Shown one piece after another: positions 6,860-15,757 of a DNA stretch of 36,027 nt. Both the position numbers and the translations under genes were made by a program. Source of the DNA: an uncultured Erysipelotrichales bacterium (GTDB lineage: Bacteria; Bacillota_I; Bacilli_A; Erysipelotrichales; Coprobacillaceae). How positions within the stretch are numbered: the first letter of the stretch is position 1; each line of letters starts with the position of its first letter. The DNA lies in the NCBI GenBank assembly GCA_910579135.1, contig CAJTTM010000023.1, positions 1-36,027 of the forward strand, given 5' to 3'. A model generated the notes under the pieces. The model was not told the origin of the DNA, did no database searches, and worked only from the letters and a program-made list of their open reading frames with translations.

Positions 6860-7342
6860 ATGAAATATTGTTATAAATGTGGAACTCAATTAGAGAGAAG
6901 GTATTTAAAAAATGAAGGGATGATTCCTTATTGTACATCATGTCATGAGTATGTATTCCCTATTTTTTCAACAGCTTGTTCTATGATTGTTTTAAATGCT
7001 TCACAAGATAAAATTCTTTTAATTAAACAATACCAAAGAGATGCTTATGTTTTAGTAGCTGGTTATATTAATAAAGGTGAATCAGCAGAACAATGTGCAA
7101 TAAGAGAAATTAAAGAAGAAGTGGGTTTAAATGTAACTCAGTTAAGATTTAATAAAACAGAGTATTTTTCTAAGTCTAATACTTTAATGATTAATTTTAT
7201 TTGTATTGTTGATGATGAGAATTTTACTTTAAATGAAGAAGTAGATGAGGCAAAGTGGTTTAATATAGAAGAGGCTTATAAAAATATTACGCCTTGTTCA
7301 CTCGCAAAAAAATTCTTAAGGAATTATTTTGAGCATTTATAA
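6860..7342 (+). CDS. zinc-ribbon NUDIX hydrolase (NudC-like)
   Basis: 160 residues. An N-terminal four-Cys zinc ribbon (Cys4, Cys7, Cys25, Cys28) precedes a NUDIX fold. The NUDIX box is complete: Gly68-x5-Glu-x7-REIKEEVGL, ending about residue 90. The domain order matches NADH pyrophosphatase-type NUDIX proteins, but the NudC SQPWPFPxS motif is not evident, so the substrate (NADH, other nucleotide diphosphates or thiamine-type) is open. It has its own promoter and lies 30 bp before pepT on the same strand, probably co-transcribed. Confidence 0.85.
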   Translation: MKYCYKCGTQLERRYLKNEGMIPYCTSCHEYVFPIFSTACSMIVLNASQDKILLIKQYQRDAYVLVAGYINKGESAEQCAIREIKEEVGLNVTQLRFNKTEYFSKSNTLMINFICIVDDENFTLNEEVDEAKWFNIEEAYKNITPCSLAKKFLRNYFEHL

Positions 7343-7372
7343 TTTTTATTTCTATGAAAGTGAGGATTATAT

Positions 7373-8593
7373 ATGAAAATAGAAGAAAGATTTTTAAAAT
7401 ATGTATCTTTTGATACTCAATCTGATCCATCTTCTTCAACTGCTCCTTCTTCTTTAAAACAGTTAAAATTAGGAGAGTATTTAGTTGAAGAAATGAAAAG
7501 CATTGGTATTGATAATGCTTATTTGGATAAATATGGTATTGTTTATGGAACATTAGAAGCTAATAATGGTGATACAAGTGGAGGTATTGGTTTTATTGCT
7601 CATATGGATACTTCTCCAGATGCTTCAGGAAAAGATATTAAACCACAATTTATTGAAAATTATCAAGGTGGAGTTATTACTCTTCATAAAGAAAAAGAAT
7701 TATATCTTGATCCTAAAGAGTTTAACGTATTAGATAAATTAGTTTCTCATGATTTGATTACAACTGATGGTACAACTTTATTAGGTGCTGATGATAAAGC
7801 TGGTGTTGCGATTATTATGCAGATGGCTGAATATTTATTAACTCATCCTGATGTAAAACATGGAAATGTTCAAATTGCTTTTACTCCTGATGAAGAAATT
7901 GGTCGTGGAACTGAAAATTTTGATATTGCTGCTTTTAAAGCAGAGAGAGCTTATACTGTTGATGGTGGAGATATTAATATTGTTGATTATGAAAATTTTA
8001 ATGCATTTGAAGCTGTTGTTGAAGTTACTGGTAAAAGTATTCATCCAGGAAGCGCTAAAAATAAGATGGTTAATTCTATTTTAGTTGCTCAGGAATTTCA
8101 AGCTATGCTTCCTCTCCATATGCGTCCTGAAGCTACTGAAGGTTATGAGGGTTTTAATCATTTATGCAATATTCATGGCAATTGTGAAAAAACTGTTATG
8201 GAATATATTATTAGAAATCATGATTTAGATTTAGCTAAGAAACAATGTCAAGATTTTGAAGATATTCAAGGTTATCTTAATCAAAAATATGGTTATAATA
8301 TAATTAAAGTTAATATTAGACAACAATATTTGAATATGAAAGAATTGATTTCTAAGGATATGTCTATTGTTGATAATGCTTTTAAGGCTATTGAAGAATG
8401 TGGTCTTCATCCTGTTGCTTCACCTATTAGAGGTGGTACTGATGGTGCGAATTTAACTTATATGGGGCTTCCTTGTCCTAATTTAGGAACTGGTGGTTTT
8501 AATTATCATGGTCCTTTTGAATTTGTTTCTGTAACTATGATGAGAAAACAGGTAGAAGTCTTACTTAAAATTATTGAAAACACTCAAAAATAA
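7373..8593 (+). CDS. pepT: peptidase T (tripeptide aminopeptidase, M20B)
   Basis: 406 residues, the normal length for PepT. The di-zinc site is complete: His77 and Asp79 in AHMDTSPD, bridging Asp140 in GADDKAG, Glu174-Glu175 in PDEEIGRG, Asp197 in TVDGG, and a C-terminal His in GGFNYHGPFEF. The dimerisation or lid segment includes KSIHPGSAKNKM and the substrate-binding loop SPIRGGTDGANL. It releases N-terminal residues from tripeptides in the cytoplasm and fits with the Opp importer and the two other peptidases in this window. A GTGAGG ribosome site precedes the ATG, and the M18 gene follows 11 bp after the stop. Confidence 0.95.
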   Translation: MKIEERFLKYVSFDTQSDPSSSTAPSSLKQLKLGEYLVEEMKSIGIDNAYLDKYGIVYGTLEANNGDTSGGIGFIAHMDTSPDASGKDIKPQFIENYQGGVITLHKEKELYLDPKEFNVLDKLVSHDLITTDGTTLLGADDKAGVAIIMQMAEYLLTHPDVKHGNVQIAFTPDEEIGRGTENFDIAAFKAERAYTVDGGDINIVDYENFNAFEAVVEVTGKSIHPGSAKNKMVNSILVAQEFQAMLPLHMRPEATEGYEGFNHLCNIHGNCEKTVMEYIIRNHDLDLAKKQCQDFEDIQGYLNQKYGYNIIKVNIRQQYLNMKELISKDMSIVDNAFKAIEECGLHPVASPIRGGTDGANLTYMGLPCPNLGTGGFNYHGPFEFVSVTMMRKQVEVLLKIIENTQK

Positions 8594-8604
8594 GGAGTTA
8601 TTAT

Positions 8605-9969
8605 ATGTACGCTAAAAATGTATGGGAAAAGTATAAAGATCGTTTAGAAGATGTTATGAGTTTTAATGAGGGTTATAAAAACTTTATTTCTCAATGTAAA
8701 ACTGAACGTCTTTGTGTTAAAGAAACAATAAAACTTGCGAAGGATAATGGATTTGTAGATTTCTACGAATTAAAAGAAATACATCTAGGTGATAAGTTTT
8801 ATATTGAAAGTATGAATAAGACAATTGCTTTATTTGTGATTGGTGAAAAGGATTTAGAAGAAGGTATGCATATTTTAGGAGCTCATATTGATTCTCCTAG
8901 AATGGACCTTAAACAAAATCCTATCTATGAAAAAAATCATTTTGCTTTGGCTGATACTCACTATTATGGTGGTATTAAGAAATATCAATGGGTGACTATT
9001 CCTTTATCACTTGTTGGTGTTGTTGTGAAAAAAGATGGTAGCATTATTGATGTTAATATTGGTGAAAATGAAAGTGATCCTGTTGTTGGTATCAGTGATT
9101 TATTAGTTCATTTGTCTGCTGATCAACTAAAAAAGAGTGCTAGTGAAGTGATTCCTGGTGAAAATTTAGATGTTACACTTGGAAGTTTCCCTTTAGAAGA
9201 TGAAGAGAAAGATGCTGTAAAAGCAAATGTTTTAAATATTTTAAAGAATAAATACGATATTGAAGAAGAAGATTTCTTAAGTGCTGAAATTGAAGTTGTT
9301 CCTAGCGGAAGAGCCCGTGATTATGGTTTAGATAGGAGTATGATCATGGGATATGGTCATGATGATCGTGTTTGTGCTTATACGTCTTTAAAAGCTATTT
9401 TAGATATTGATAGTCCTAAATATACATGTTGTTGTGTTTTAGTTGATAAGGAGGAAATTGGAAGTGTTGGAGCAACTGGTGCTCAATCATTATTCTTTGA
9501 AAATAGTATTGCAGAAATATTAGCATTACAAAATAAGACTTCGCTTCTTTCACTACGTAAAACTTTAATGAATTCTAAAATGCTTTCTAGCGATGTAAGT
9601 GCAGGATTTGATCCTTTATTCCCAGAAGTCAATGATTCTAAGAATGCTGCTTATTTAGGAAATGGAATTGTTTTAAATAAATATACTGGATCAAGAGGAA
9701 AGAGCGGCAGCAATGATGCTAATCCTGAATTTATTGCTGATATTAGAAATGTTTTTGATGGTCATGATATTTATTTTCAAACTGCTGAACTTGGAAAGGT
9801 TGATCAAGGTGGTGGAGGTACAATAGCTTATATATTAGGTAACTATAATATGAATGTTATTGATGCTGGTATTGCAGTTTTAAATATGCATGCTCCTTGT
9901 GAGATTGTTTCTAAATTAGATGTTTATGAAGCTTATCATGCTTATAAATCTTTTTTACTTTATATTTAA
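8605..9969 (+). CDS. M18 family aminopeptidase (aspartyl aminopeptidase-like)
   Basis: 454 residues, typical of bacterial M18 enzymes. Metal-binding and catalytic motifs are in order: GAHIDSPRMDLK, YYGG.KKYQWV, GYGHDDRVCAYTS, VLVDKEEIGSVGATGAQS, SSDVSAGFDP, and a C-terminal MHAPCEIVSKLD with the last His ligand. It acts on N-terminal acidic or neutral residues as a cytoplasmic oligomer. It is co-transcribed with pepT (11-bp gap, AAGGAG ribosome site) and followed by a strong terminator. Confidence 0.93.
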   Translation: MYAKNVWEKYKDRLEDVMSFNEGYKNFISQCKTERLCVKETIKLAKDNGFVDFYELKEIHLGDKFYIESMNKTIALFVIGEKDLEEGMHILGAHIDSPRMDLKQNPIYEKNHFALADTHYYGGIKKYQWVTIPLSLVGVVVKKDGSIIDVNIGENESDPVVGISDLLVHLSADQLKKSASEVIPGENLDVTLGSFPLEDEEKDAVKANVLNILKNKYDIEEEDFLSAEIEVVPSGRARDYGLDRSMIMGYGHDDRVCAYTSLKAILDIDSPKYTCCCVLVDKEEIGSVGATGAQSLFFENSIAEILALQNKTSLLSLRKTLMNSKMLSSDVSAGFDPLFPEVNDSKNAAYLGNGIVLNKYTGSRGKSGSNDANPEFIADIRNVFDGHDIYFQTAELGKVDQGGGGTIAYILGNYNMNVIDAGIAVLNMHAPCEIVSKLDVYEAYHAYKSFLLYI

Positions 9970-9976
9970 AAACAAT

Positions 9977-10010
9977 AAGGATAAATTGATTTATCTCAAT
10001 TTATCCTTTT
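9977..10010 (+). terminator. Rho-independent terminator after the M18 gene
   Basis: A perfect 13-bp stem AAGGATAAATTGA/TCAATTTATCCTT with a 6-base loop and a short T-run. It also faces the convergent lipoprotein gene. Confidence 0.8.
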
Positions 10011-10046
10011 AAATATAATTTACTAGTATATTTAAGGTTCCTGTGG

Positions 10047-10556
10047 TTATTTAACTTCAACTGTCACAACATATGCAAAACTTATATCATTTTTAAAGAC
10101 TATATTTTTAAACAATAATGGATTCTCAAAAGTTGTTACATCTTTAGAATTATTATTAAAAGTTTTGATTAATGTTACATACTCTTCACCATAATTAATA
10201 TCTATTTTTTCATAGAAATAGCCTTTTTCTTCACTATATTCTTTTTCATGTTTATTTAACAAAAAACTTCTAGTTGTATAATCTCCATTTTTTGAAGTAT
10301 ACTGTCCATATTCAATACTATCTTTATTATTTTCTATTATCCATTTATTTGTATGCATTTTTGCTTCATTTTCTAATTTCAATTTTCCATCTTTATACGA
10401 ATAAATTTTTAAAATAACTTTTTTTGGTTCTTTTATTGAATATTCCTTTCTATTTATTCCTATATTTTCACTGTTAATAGAATTTGATAAAGAACATCCA
10501 CATAAAGCAAAAATAAATAAACAAAAAATAAATTTCATATTCCTATTAAATACCAT
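10047..10556 (-). CDS. putative lipoprotein, function unknown
   Basis: 169 residues. A lipoprotein signal is present: Lys7, the hydrophobic stretch FIFCLFIFAL, then lipobox LCGC with lipidated Cys21. The mature part is hydrophilic, Lys/Glu/Asn rich and probably beta structured. I recognise no family. The ATG at 10556 lies 4 bp after the stop of the secreted-protein gene upstream; a second ATG (10538) with AGGA close by would give MKFIFC and is also possible. It is almost certainly translated from the same mRNA as its neighbour, suggesting the two act together at the cell surface. Confidence 0.65.
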   Translation of the reverse strand: MVFNRNMKFIFCLFIFALCGCSLSNSINSENIGINRKEYSIKEPKKVILKIYSYKDGKLKLENEAKMHTNKWIIENNKDSIEYGQYTSKNGDYTTRSFLLNKHEKEYSEEKGYFYEKIDINYGEEYVTLIKTFNNNSKDVTTFENPLLFKNIVFKNDISFAYVVTVEVK

Positions 10557-10560
10557 GATT

Positions 10561-11505
10561 CTATTTTACCTTATATACAGAATTATATGATATATAAATT
10601 TTATATTTTCCATTCGATTCATGTTTTAATATAGAATATTTTGAACTACTTCCACCAAATTTTGCTGTATAGTTTCCATAGTCAGTTTTCAATGTACCTT
10701 GTAATGAAAAACTAGTAGTTGTTGTTCTTTTAATGCTATGTCCTGTTTTTTCTCCTTTTTGAAATATAAATGATGCAGTTGTATCATTTAATGATGCAAA
10801 TTTTGTTGATTCCATTTCTTTTTTCAAAGATTTTACATTATTACCAATACCATAGACAATTCTTTTTTCTCCAGTTGTAGTTGCTTGTGTTAATTTATAT
10901 TTAAGCACATATCCAAAAATATACATCCATCTATCTCCTGTTGTCGAAGTAATATTTGAAGATATATATTTTTCTATAGCTTCACCCTTTAAATATGAAA
11001 AGCTTGTTGATGAAAGTCCTCCTCCAGAAATTGTAAATGATGATGATTGACCTAAAGTAAATGTCGTTGTTAATCCGCCAGTCGTTGGTACTCTTGTTAA
11101 TGGAACCCAAATATAACCTGCACTTTCAGTTTTGATTGTATTCCAATCAGTAGCTCCTCTAGCTAAAGTTCTTTGCAGATAGATACAATTATCACTAACA
11201 TTGGTAAACATTTCCCCAATGTAAGAAGGTCCTTTTACAGAAATATATATAGATTCATCTTCTATAATTTCTTTCATATTACTATCTAATAATAAAATTC
11301 CTTGATCATCTGTAGTACCATAAATAATTTTATCATTTGACAATATTACTATTTCTACATTAGAGTTTTTTATAATCTCATGGGTTTCTTGATCCATTAG
11401 CCTAATTTCATTATCTATTTTAGATGCAGATACATTAGGGACTAACATCAAAGCACATGAAACAACAAGAATAATAACAATACTAACTCTCTTAATATAA
11501 TTCAT
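10561..11505 (-). CDS. secreted protein of unknown function
   Basis: 314 residues with a clear Sec signal peptide (MNYIKRVSIVIILVV... with cleavage near VSA-SK). The first mature domain (about 29-110) looks Ig/prealbumin-like, with the repeat-type motif KIIYGTTDDQGILLLDS found in surface-protein beta domains. The remainder (115-314) is rich in Thr, Ser and Gly (TTTFTLGQSSSFTISGGG and a later TTTTSFSLQGTL) with a strongly beta-predicted pattern. There is no LPXTG anchor, choline or LysM repeat. AAAGGAG lies 8-9 bases before the ATG. Function unknown; it pairs with the lipoprotein downstream. A beta-pore or adhesin-like role is possible but unsupported. Confidence 0.65.
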   Translation of the reverse strand: MNYIKRVSIVIILVVSCALMLVPNVSASKIDNEIRLMDQETHEIIKNSNVEIVILSNDKIIYGTTDDQGILLLDSNMKEIIEDESIYISVKGPSYIGEMFTNVSDNCIYLQRTLARGATDWNTIKTESAGYIWVPLTRVPTTGGLTTTFTLGQSSSFTISGGGLSSTSFSYLKGEAIEKYISSNITSTTGDRWMYIFGYVLKYKLTQATTTGEKRIVYGIGNNVKSLKKEMESTKFASLNDTTASFIFQKGEKTGHSIKRTTTTSFSLQGTLKTDYGNYTAKFGGSSSKYSILKHESNGKYKIYISYNSVYKVK

Positions 11506-11915
11506 AAATTTTCAACTCCTTTATTTTTTATTACAATTCTTAATAGATAAATATACATAAATAAAGACTATATTTTACCAAAAATATACGAAAATTATAT
11601 AGTTTTAAAGAATAATCTTAAAATATTATCGAAAGAACTAATCATAAGGCTATATTAAGTAATTTTGTATAATGCGCTCATTGATTATTAATTTATATTT
11701 TCTACTTATATAATAAACTATAAACACTATCCCTCCTTTCATTCTAAAATATAAAAGTATATTTAATCTCATTAAAACATTAAATATTACTAACTACATA
11801 TATAGCAAATACCACTTATATTTTTATATACTTATTAAATATTTAATTCATTTTATATTCTTTATATATTTAATATTTATATTTTCAGATTTTTTCCATA
11901 TTTCTACAATTATAA
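11506..11915. other. A/T-rich intergenic region without a recognisable gene
   Basis: About 410 bp upstream of the secreted-protein gene. Near 11733-11740 there is an isolated AAAGGAGG on the minus strand followed only by a 25- to 30-codon ORF. The region probably holds the promoter of the 10561-11505 gene and the eroded end of the MFS pseudogene. I see no RNA gene, repeat array or terminator. Confidence 0.5.
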
Positions 11916-12772
11916 TTAAAGCATTAAAAATAATAATACACTTACAAATATTTTATAAACATCTTTTAATCGTAATAGTAATAATGTTAATATTGGTGTT
12001 CCCACAACTACAACAAATGCATTTAAACGTCATCATACCATAATGCTCCACTATCTCCGTGTAATTGACTTAAATTCAGTGGTATTAAAAATCGAAATTG
12101 ACTATATATAAATTCTATTCCCATACAACATAACAAATAATAACTTTTCTTTAAAACTTCCCATAATTTAGTAGAGTCAGCTTTTTCATTTAATGTTTGA
12201 CTTTCTACTGGACCTATGTTTTTTACAAAAAAATAATAAGTAATGTCGATATCAACGTTGTAAAACTATCAATGAAAAAAGCAAGATCGAGGAGGTTTAT
12301 AAACAACAAAGCTCTTATTGTAGGAGCTAATACCATTCCTAGATTTGCTCCTAAATAAGTTAAACTAAATGCTTTCTCTCTTTGATAAGTATGACTTAGA
12401 TCTGCAACAAGTGCATCATATGCAAAATGTTCCATCATTGCAAATAAGCTAGCAATAAATAAATAATAAAATAATTACTCATTTCTATTAATGAAGCTAT
12501 AAAATAGCTTATAACAGTAATGAAATCACATATTTATATTCCTTTTATTATAATGGTCTGCTAGATAGCCTGAAAACATCAAACAAGATATTTGTATAAT
12601 ATTCATTATTAATAATAATGAAGCAATATGAGAAGCAGTTAATTATAATTTATTTGATAGTATTAAAATTAATAAAGGAGCAATCATTGCTCCTAAACAT
12701 ACAATCTCCTTACCAAAAGTTAATATATAAATTTCTTTTCGTAAACCTTTATATTGATTAATAATATTTTTA
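11916..12772 (-). pseudogene. decayed MFS transporter (multidrug-type)
   Basis: The minus strand translates into MFS segments scattered over three frames. They are GKEIVCLGAMIAPLLILI, then after a stop LTASHIASLLLIMN and MFSGYLADHYNKRN, then MMEHFAYDALVADLSH through AFSLTYLGANLGMVLAPTI, then IEFIYSQFRFLIPLNLSQL, and last TPILTLLLLRLKDVYKIF ending at 11916. The order is colinear with an MDR-type MFS protein, including a helix-5-type motif (NLGMVLAPTI). Several frameshifts and stops interrupt it, the C-terminal quarter is missing and no start codon survives. It begins immediately after the stop of the M24 peptidase gene, so it was once its downstream neighbour. Confidence 0.8.
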
Positions 12773-14002
12773 TTATTTAATGAAGTAAATCTTATCTCTA
12801 TTTGGATATAAGAATTGAACTCCTTCTTTTGTATAAGATACAGTTTCTTCACTAAATGCAGTATAAGTTAAACCATTATATTCAAATTTAATATTTAACT
12901 CTAATGCATAAACTGTATCATATGATACTTTAATATCTCCTTTAATAGGAATTGGATTTTGATTATTCCATAATCCAATAGTTGGTCCAGGACCATGACC
13001 AAATATATTACATGGATGCGAATAAAGACAAGCATTAATTCCTTCTTCTTTTGCTTTTTTAAGTGAATCCATTAATACTTCATTTCCAGTCTTTCCTGCT
13101 TTCATACATTCTCTAACAATATCTTGGAAACGATTATTAATCTTAAATCCTTCTTTAAACCATTCTGGTACATCTTCATCTTCATCTTTCGCAACATATG
13201 CTAATCTTTGAGTATCACTACATAAATTTAAGTATTTAATACCAAAATCACAATGTAAGAAATCCCCTTTTTCAATAATACTATTATAAATGACACCATC
13301 ATGTCCTTCTCTTTGAATATCAATAGTTGGTGAGAACCAATAATCAAGTCCTAAACTTTTTACTTTTTCCATCATATAGAACTCTACATCTTCACAAGTT
13401 GTTTTTCCTGGTTCAATTGCTTTTAAACTAAATGCTTCTTCAATAACAGAAAATGCAGTTTTCATTAATTCAGGATATAAACTTAATTCCTTTGGAGTTC
13501 TAATTTCCATAACTTTAATTGGTAATAATTCATCTACCATAAACCTTTCAACAAATTTAGGATTTAAACCTTCTTTTAAAGTTTCATATAACCCATAGCT
13601 TAATCCATCTGCATAAGTATGATCTTTAGAAATATTAATAGCTATTTTTTGTGGATCATATTCCTCTAATAATCTGTTTAATGCGTCCATTTGTTCTTCT
13701 TTACCAAAGTTCCAATATTGTGGATAAAAAATACCTAATGTTTCATCAGGCATACTTAATGAAAAACGTTTTACTTCTCCTTCATTATCTTTAATAAATA
13801 CCATCATTGTAATACGTCTTGCAGTTAAATAACTAGCTGGAGTTAATGAATCAAATACTAAATCTTCATGATACTCTTTACTTGCGACTATCCAAGCATC
13901 GCAAACACATTCCTTCATAACCTTAGGAACAATAATATCTAATCTTTCCTTTAAACATTCATCTTTTAATTTATATTGTTCTCTTAATGACATAATACTC
14001 AT
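12773..14002 (-). CDS. M24 family metallopeptidase (aminopeptidase P/Xaa-Pro peptidase-like)
   Basis: 409 residues. An N-terminal creatinase-like domain (1-170) precedes the C-terminal pita-bread M24 fold. All five metal ligands can be located: two Asp in HCDFGIKYLNLCSDTQRL, His in SHPCNIFGHGPGPTIGLW, and two Glu in ALELNIKFEYNG and AFSEETV. It probably removes N-terminal residues next to proline, though the subgroup is diverged and specificity is unproven. The start at 14002 has GGAGGA eight bases upstream. It is downstream of and co-oriented with the opp operon but separated by a terminator; peptide uptake and digestion form a logical unit. Confidence 0.85.
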   Translation of the reverse strand: MSIMSLREQYKLKDECLKERLDIIVPKVMKECVCDAWIVASKEYHEDLVFDSLTPASYLTARRITMMVFIKDNEGEVKRFSLSMPDETLGIFYPQYWNFGKEEQMDALNRLLEEYDPQKIAINISKDHTYADGLSYGLYETLKEGLNPKFVERFMVDELLPIKVMEIRTPKELSLYPELMKTAFSVIEEAFSLKAIEPGKTTCEDVEFYMMEKVKSLGLDYWFSPTIDIQREGHDGVIYNSIIEKGDFLHCDFGIKYLNLCSDTQRLAYVAKDEDEDVPEWFKEGFKINNRFQDIVRECMKAGKTGNEVLMDSLKKAKEEGINACLYSHPCNIFGHGPGPTIGLWNNQNPIPIKGDIKVSYDTVYALELNIKFEYNGLTYTAFSEETVSYTKEGVQFLYPNRDKIYFIK

Positions 14003-14073
14003 TATACTATTCCTCCTTTTTCTACCATTATAATTCTATCATTTTAAACAAATCTATTCAATTTATTTAATAT

Positions 14074-14100
14074 AAAAAGACTACTTTATGTAGCCTTTTT
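14074..14100 (-). terminator. terminator of the opp operon
   Basis: On the minus strand AAAAAGGCTAC and GTAGTCTTTTT form a stem (one G-U pair) around a 5-base loop, 15 bp past the oppA stop. Confidence 0.75.
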
Positions 14101-14115
14101 ACTCCTATTCATATC

Positions 14116-15741
14116 TTATTTATAATAAGCTCTTGTTAAGTTATAATGACCTTCTGGAGAAGATGTAACACCTTCTAAGTCAGTAGCTTTTAAGTTAGGG
14201 TCAGTATATCCAAATAATGGGATAACATAAGCTTTTTCCTTAACTAAATATTCTTCAGCCTTGTGTAACTTATTCATACGATCAGCACCACTAGATTTTT
14301 CACCAGCATTTACTAATTTTTCATATTCTGCATCATCAACTGTATTTCCAGCTACATCTCCATAATACATTGATAAATAAGCCATTGGATCTAAGAAGTC
14401 AGCAGTCATTGCATGACGACATACTTCGAATTCTCCAGCATCACGATGATTGAAGAATGTTTCTTTTTCTTCTTGTTTTAATTGTAAATCAACATATACT
14501 TCTTTTAATGAAGCTTGCATAGATTCAGCAGCAGCTTTATGCATTGGTAAATCATTATAAGTATAAGTTAATTTTAACATATTCTTTTCATTGTAACCCT
14601 TAGATGTCATAATCTTTTGAGCTTCTTCTTTGTTATAAGTTGCATATGGATCTTTTACTTCTTCATTGAAATCTCTATTTGCTCCAGGAATTCCTTTAGG
14701 AACAAATTTTTCTAATGCATAAGCATATTCACCATAACCAATTGCTTTTAACATATTTTCTCTATTAATACCCATAGAAATAGCTTTTCTAATATCAACA
14801 TCTTTTAATTCTTTTCTAGTATTTTCATTACCAGCATTTACTAACATAAAGTAGTTACATACAAATGGATCAATTGCATAAGCAGCAGCTTTTAATTCAT
14901 CATTTGATAAAATTGTTTGAACATTACATGCAGTAGCGAAATCTAATTCACCAGCTTGGAATCCATTAGTTTGACTTTCAGAATCTGACATAACTTTAAA
15001 TGAAATTGTTTTAATTTGAACTTTATCAGCATCATAGTATTTATCATTTTTAGTTAAAACGATTTCATCTTTTGCATTAATTGCAGTAGCAGTGAAAGCT
15101 CCAGTTGTAGGAATATCTGTTCTATCAGCCCAGTTACTCTTTAATGGATTACCACCATCTTTTTCTACAGCATCTTTACGTACAGGTGTAAATATTGTAT
15201 GAGTTAATAATTGTGCAAAGTAAGCACATTTTTTAGCTAATTTAATTGTAATAGTTCCTTTTGCATCATCTGCTTTAACATTGAAATCTTTTAATTTATC
15301 CATAGATTTTAATGCTTTACCTGTTTTATTTGCACCTTCAATAAAGTTTACAAATTGAGAATAATAAGAAGTAGCAGTACCCATTGCAGATGCACGTTTC
15401 CATGCATATACAAAGTCTGATGCTTTAATTTCTTGACCATCTGACCAAGTACGACCTTTATTTAACTTAATTGTATAAGTTAAACCATCTGCACTTACTT
15501 TTGGTGCATCTTTAGCAATATCAGCAACTGGATTACCATCTTTGTCTAATTTGTATAATCTATCATACATTTGTTCAAGAACATTTGAAGTAATAGAATC
15601 ATCAACAACAGCTGGATCTAAGAATGCTGTATCTCCACCGACTGCAACACGAATAAGTGTAGTGTCTCTTGAGCTACCACCACAGGCAGTTAACCCAACT
15701 AGCAACGCTAGACATAATAAAGAACTTAATAATTTTTTCAT
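14116..15741 (-). CDS. oppA: oligopeptide-binding lipoprotein (SBP family 5)
   Basis: 541 residues. The lipoprotein signal MKKLLSSLLCLALLVGLTAC-GGS has its lipobox Cys near residue 20, so the mature protein is tethered outside the membrane. Family 5 motifs are present: LTYTIKLNKGRTWSDGQEIKASDFVYAWKR (first 20 residues typical), SMGINRENML and the C-terminal PLFGYTD. It captures oligopeptides for OppBCDF. The start is taken at 15741, after GGGAGG; an in-frame ATG at 15792 lies inside oppF and would ruin the signal peptide. It is the last gene of the operon, an order (BCDFA) less common than A first. Confidence 0.93.
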   Translation of the reverse strand: MKKLLSSLLCLALLVGLTACGGSSRDTTLIRVAVGGDTAFLDPAVVDDSITSNVLEQMYDRLYKLDKDGNPVADIAKDAPKVSADGLTYTIKLNKGRTWSDGQEIKASDFVYAWKRASAMGTATSYYSQFVNFIEGANKTGKALKSMDKLKDFNVKADDAKGTITIKLAKKCAYFAQLLTHTIFTPVRKDAVEKDGGNPLKSNWADRTDIPTTGAFTATAINAKDEIVLTKNDKYYDADKVQIKTISFKVMSDSESQTNGFQAGELDFATACNVQTILSNDELKAAAYAIDPFVCNYFMLVNAGNENTRKELKDVDIRKAISMGINRENMLKAIGYGEYAYALEKFVPKGIPGANRDFNEEVKDPYATYNKEEAQKIMTSKGYNEKNMLKLTYTYNDLPMHKAAAESMQASLKEVYVDLQLKQEEKETFFNHRDAGEFEVCRHAMTADFLDPMAYLSMYYGDVAGNTVDDAEYEKLVNAGEKSSGADRMNKLHKAEEYLVKEKAYVIPLFGYTDPNLKATDLEGVTSSPEGHYNLTRAYYK

Positions 15742-15757
15742 TAATGTTTTTCCTCCC

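Noticed and set aside
11660..11750. A 30-codon minus-strand ORF near AAAGGAGG (MKGGIVFIVYYISRK...)
   Set aside because: The Shine-Dalgarno lies inside its own start codons; as a GTG start it is only 25 codons in decayed A/T-rich DNA with no context.
12223..12438. A 71-codon MFS-like ORF as a separate gene
   Set aside because: It is one surviving segment of the larger MFS pseudogene.
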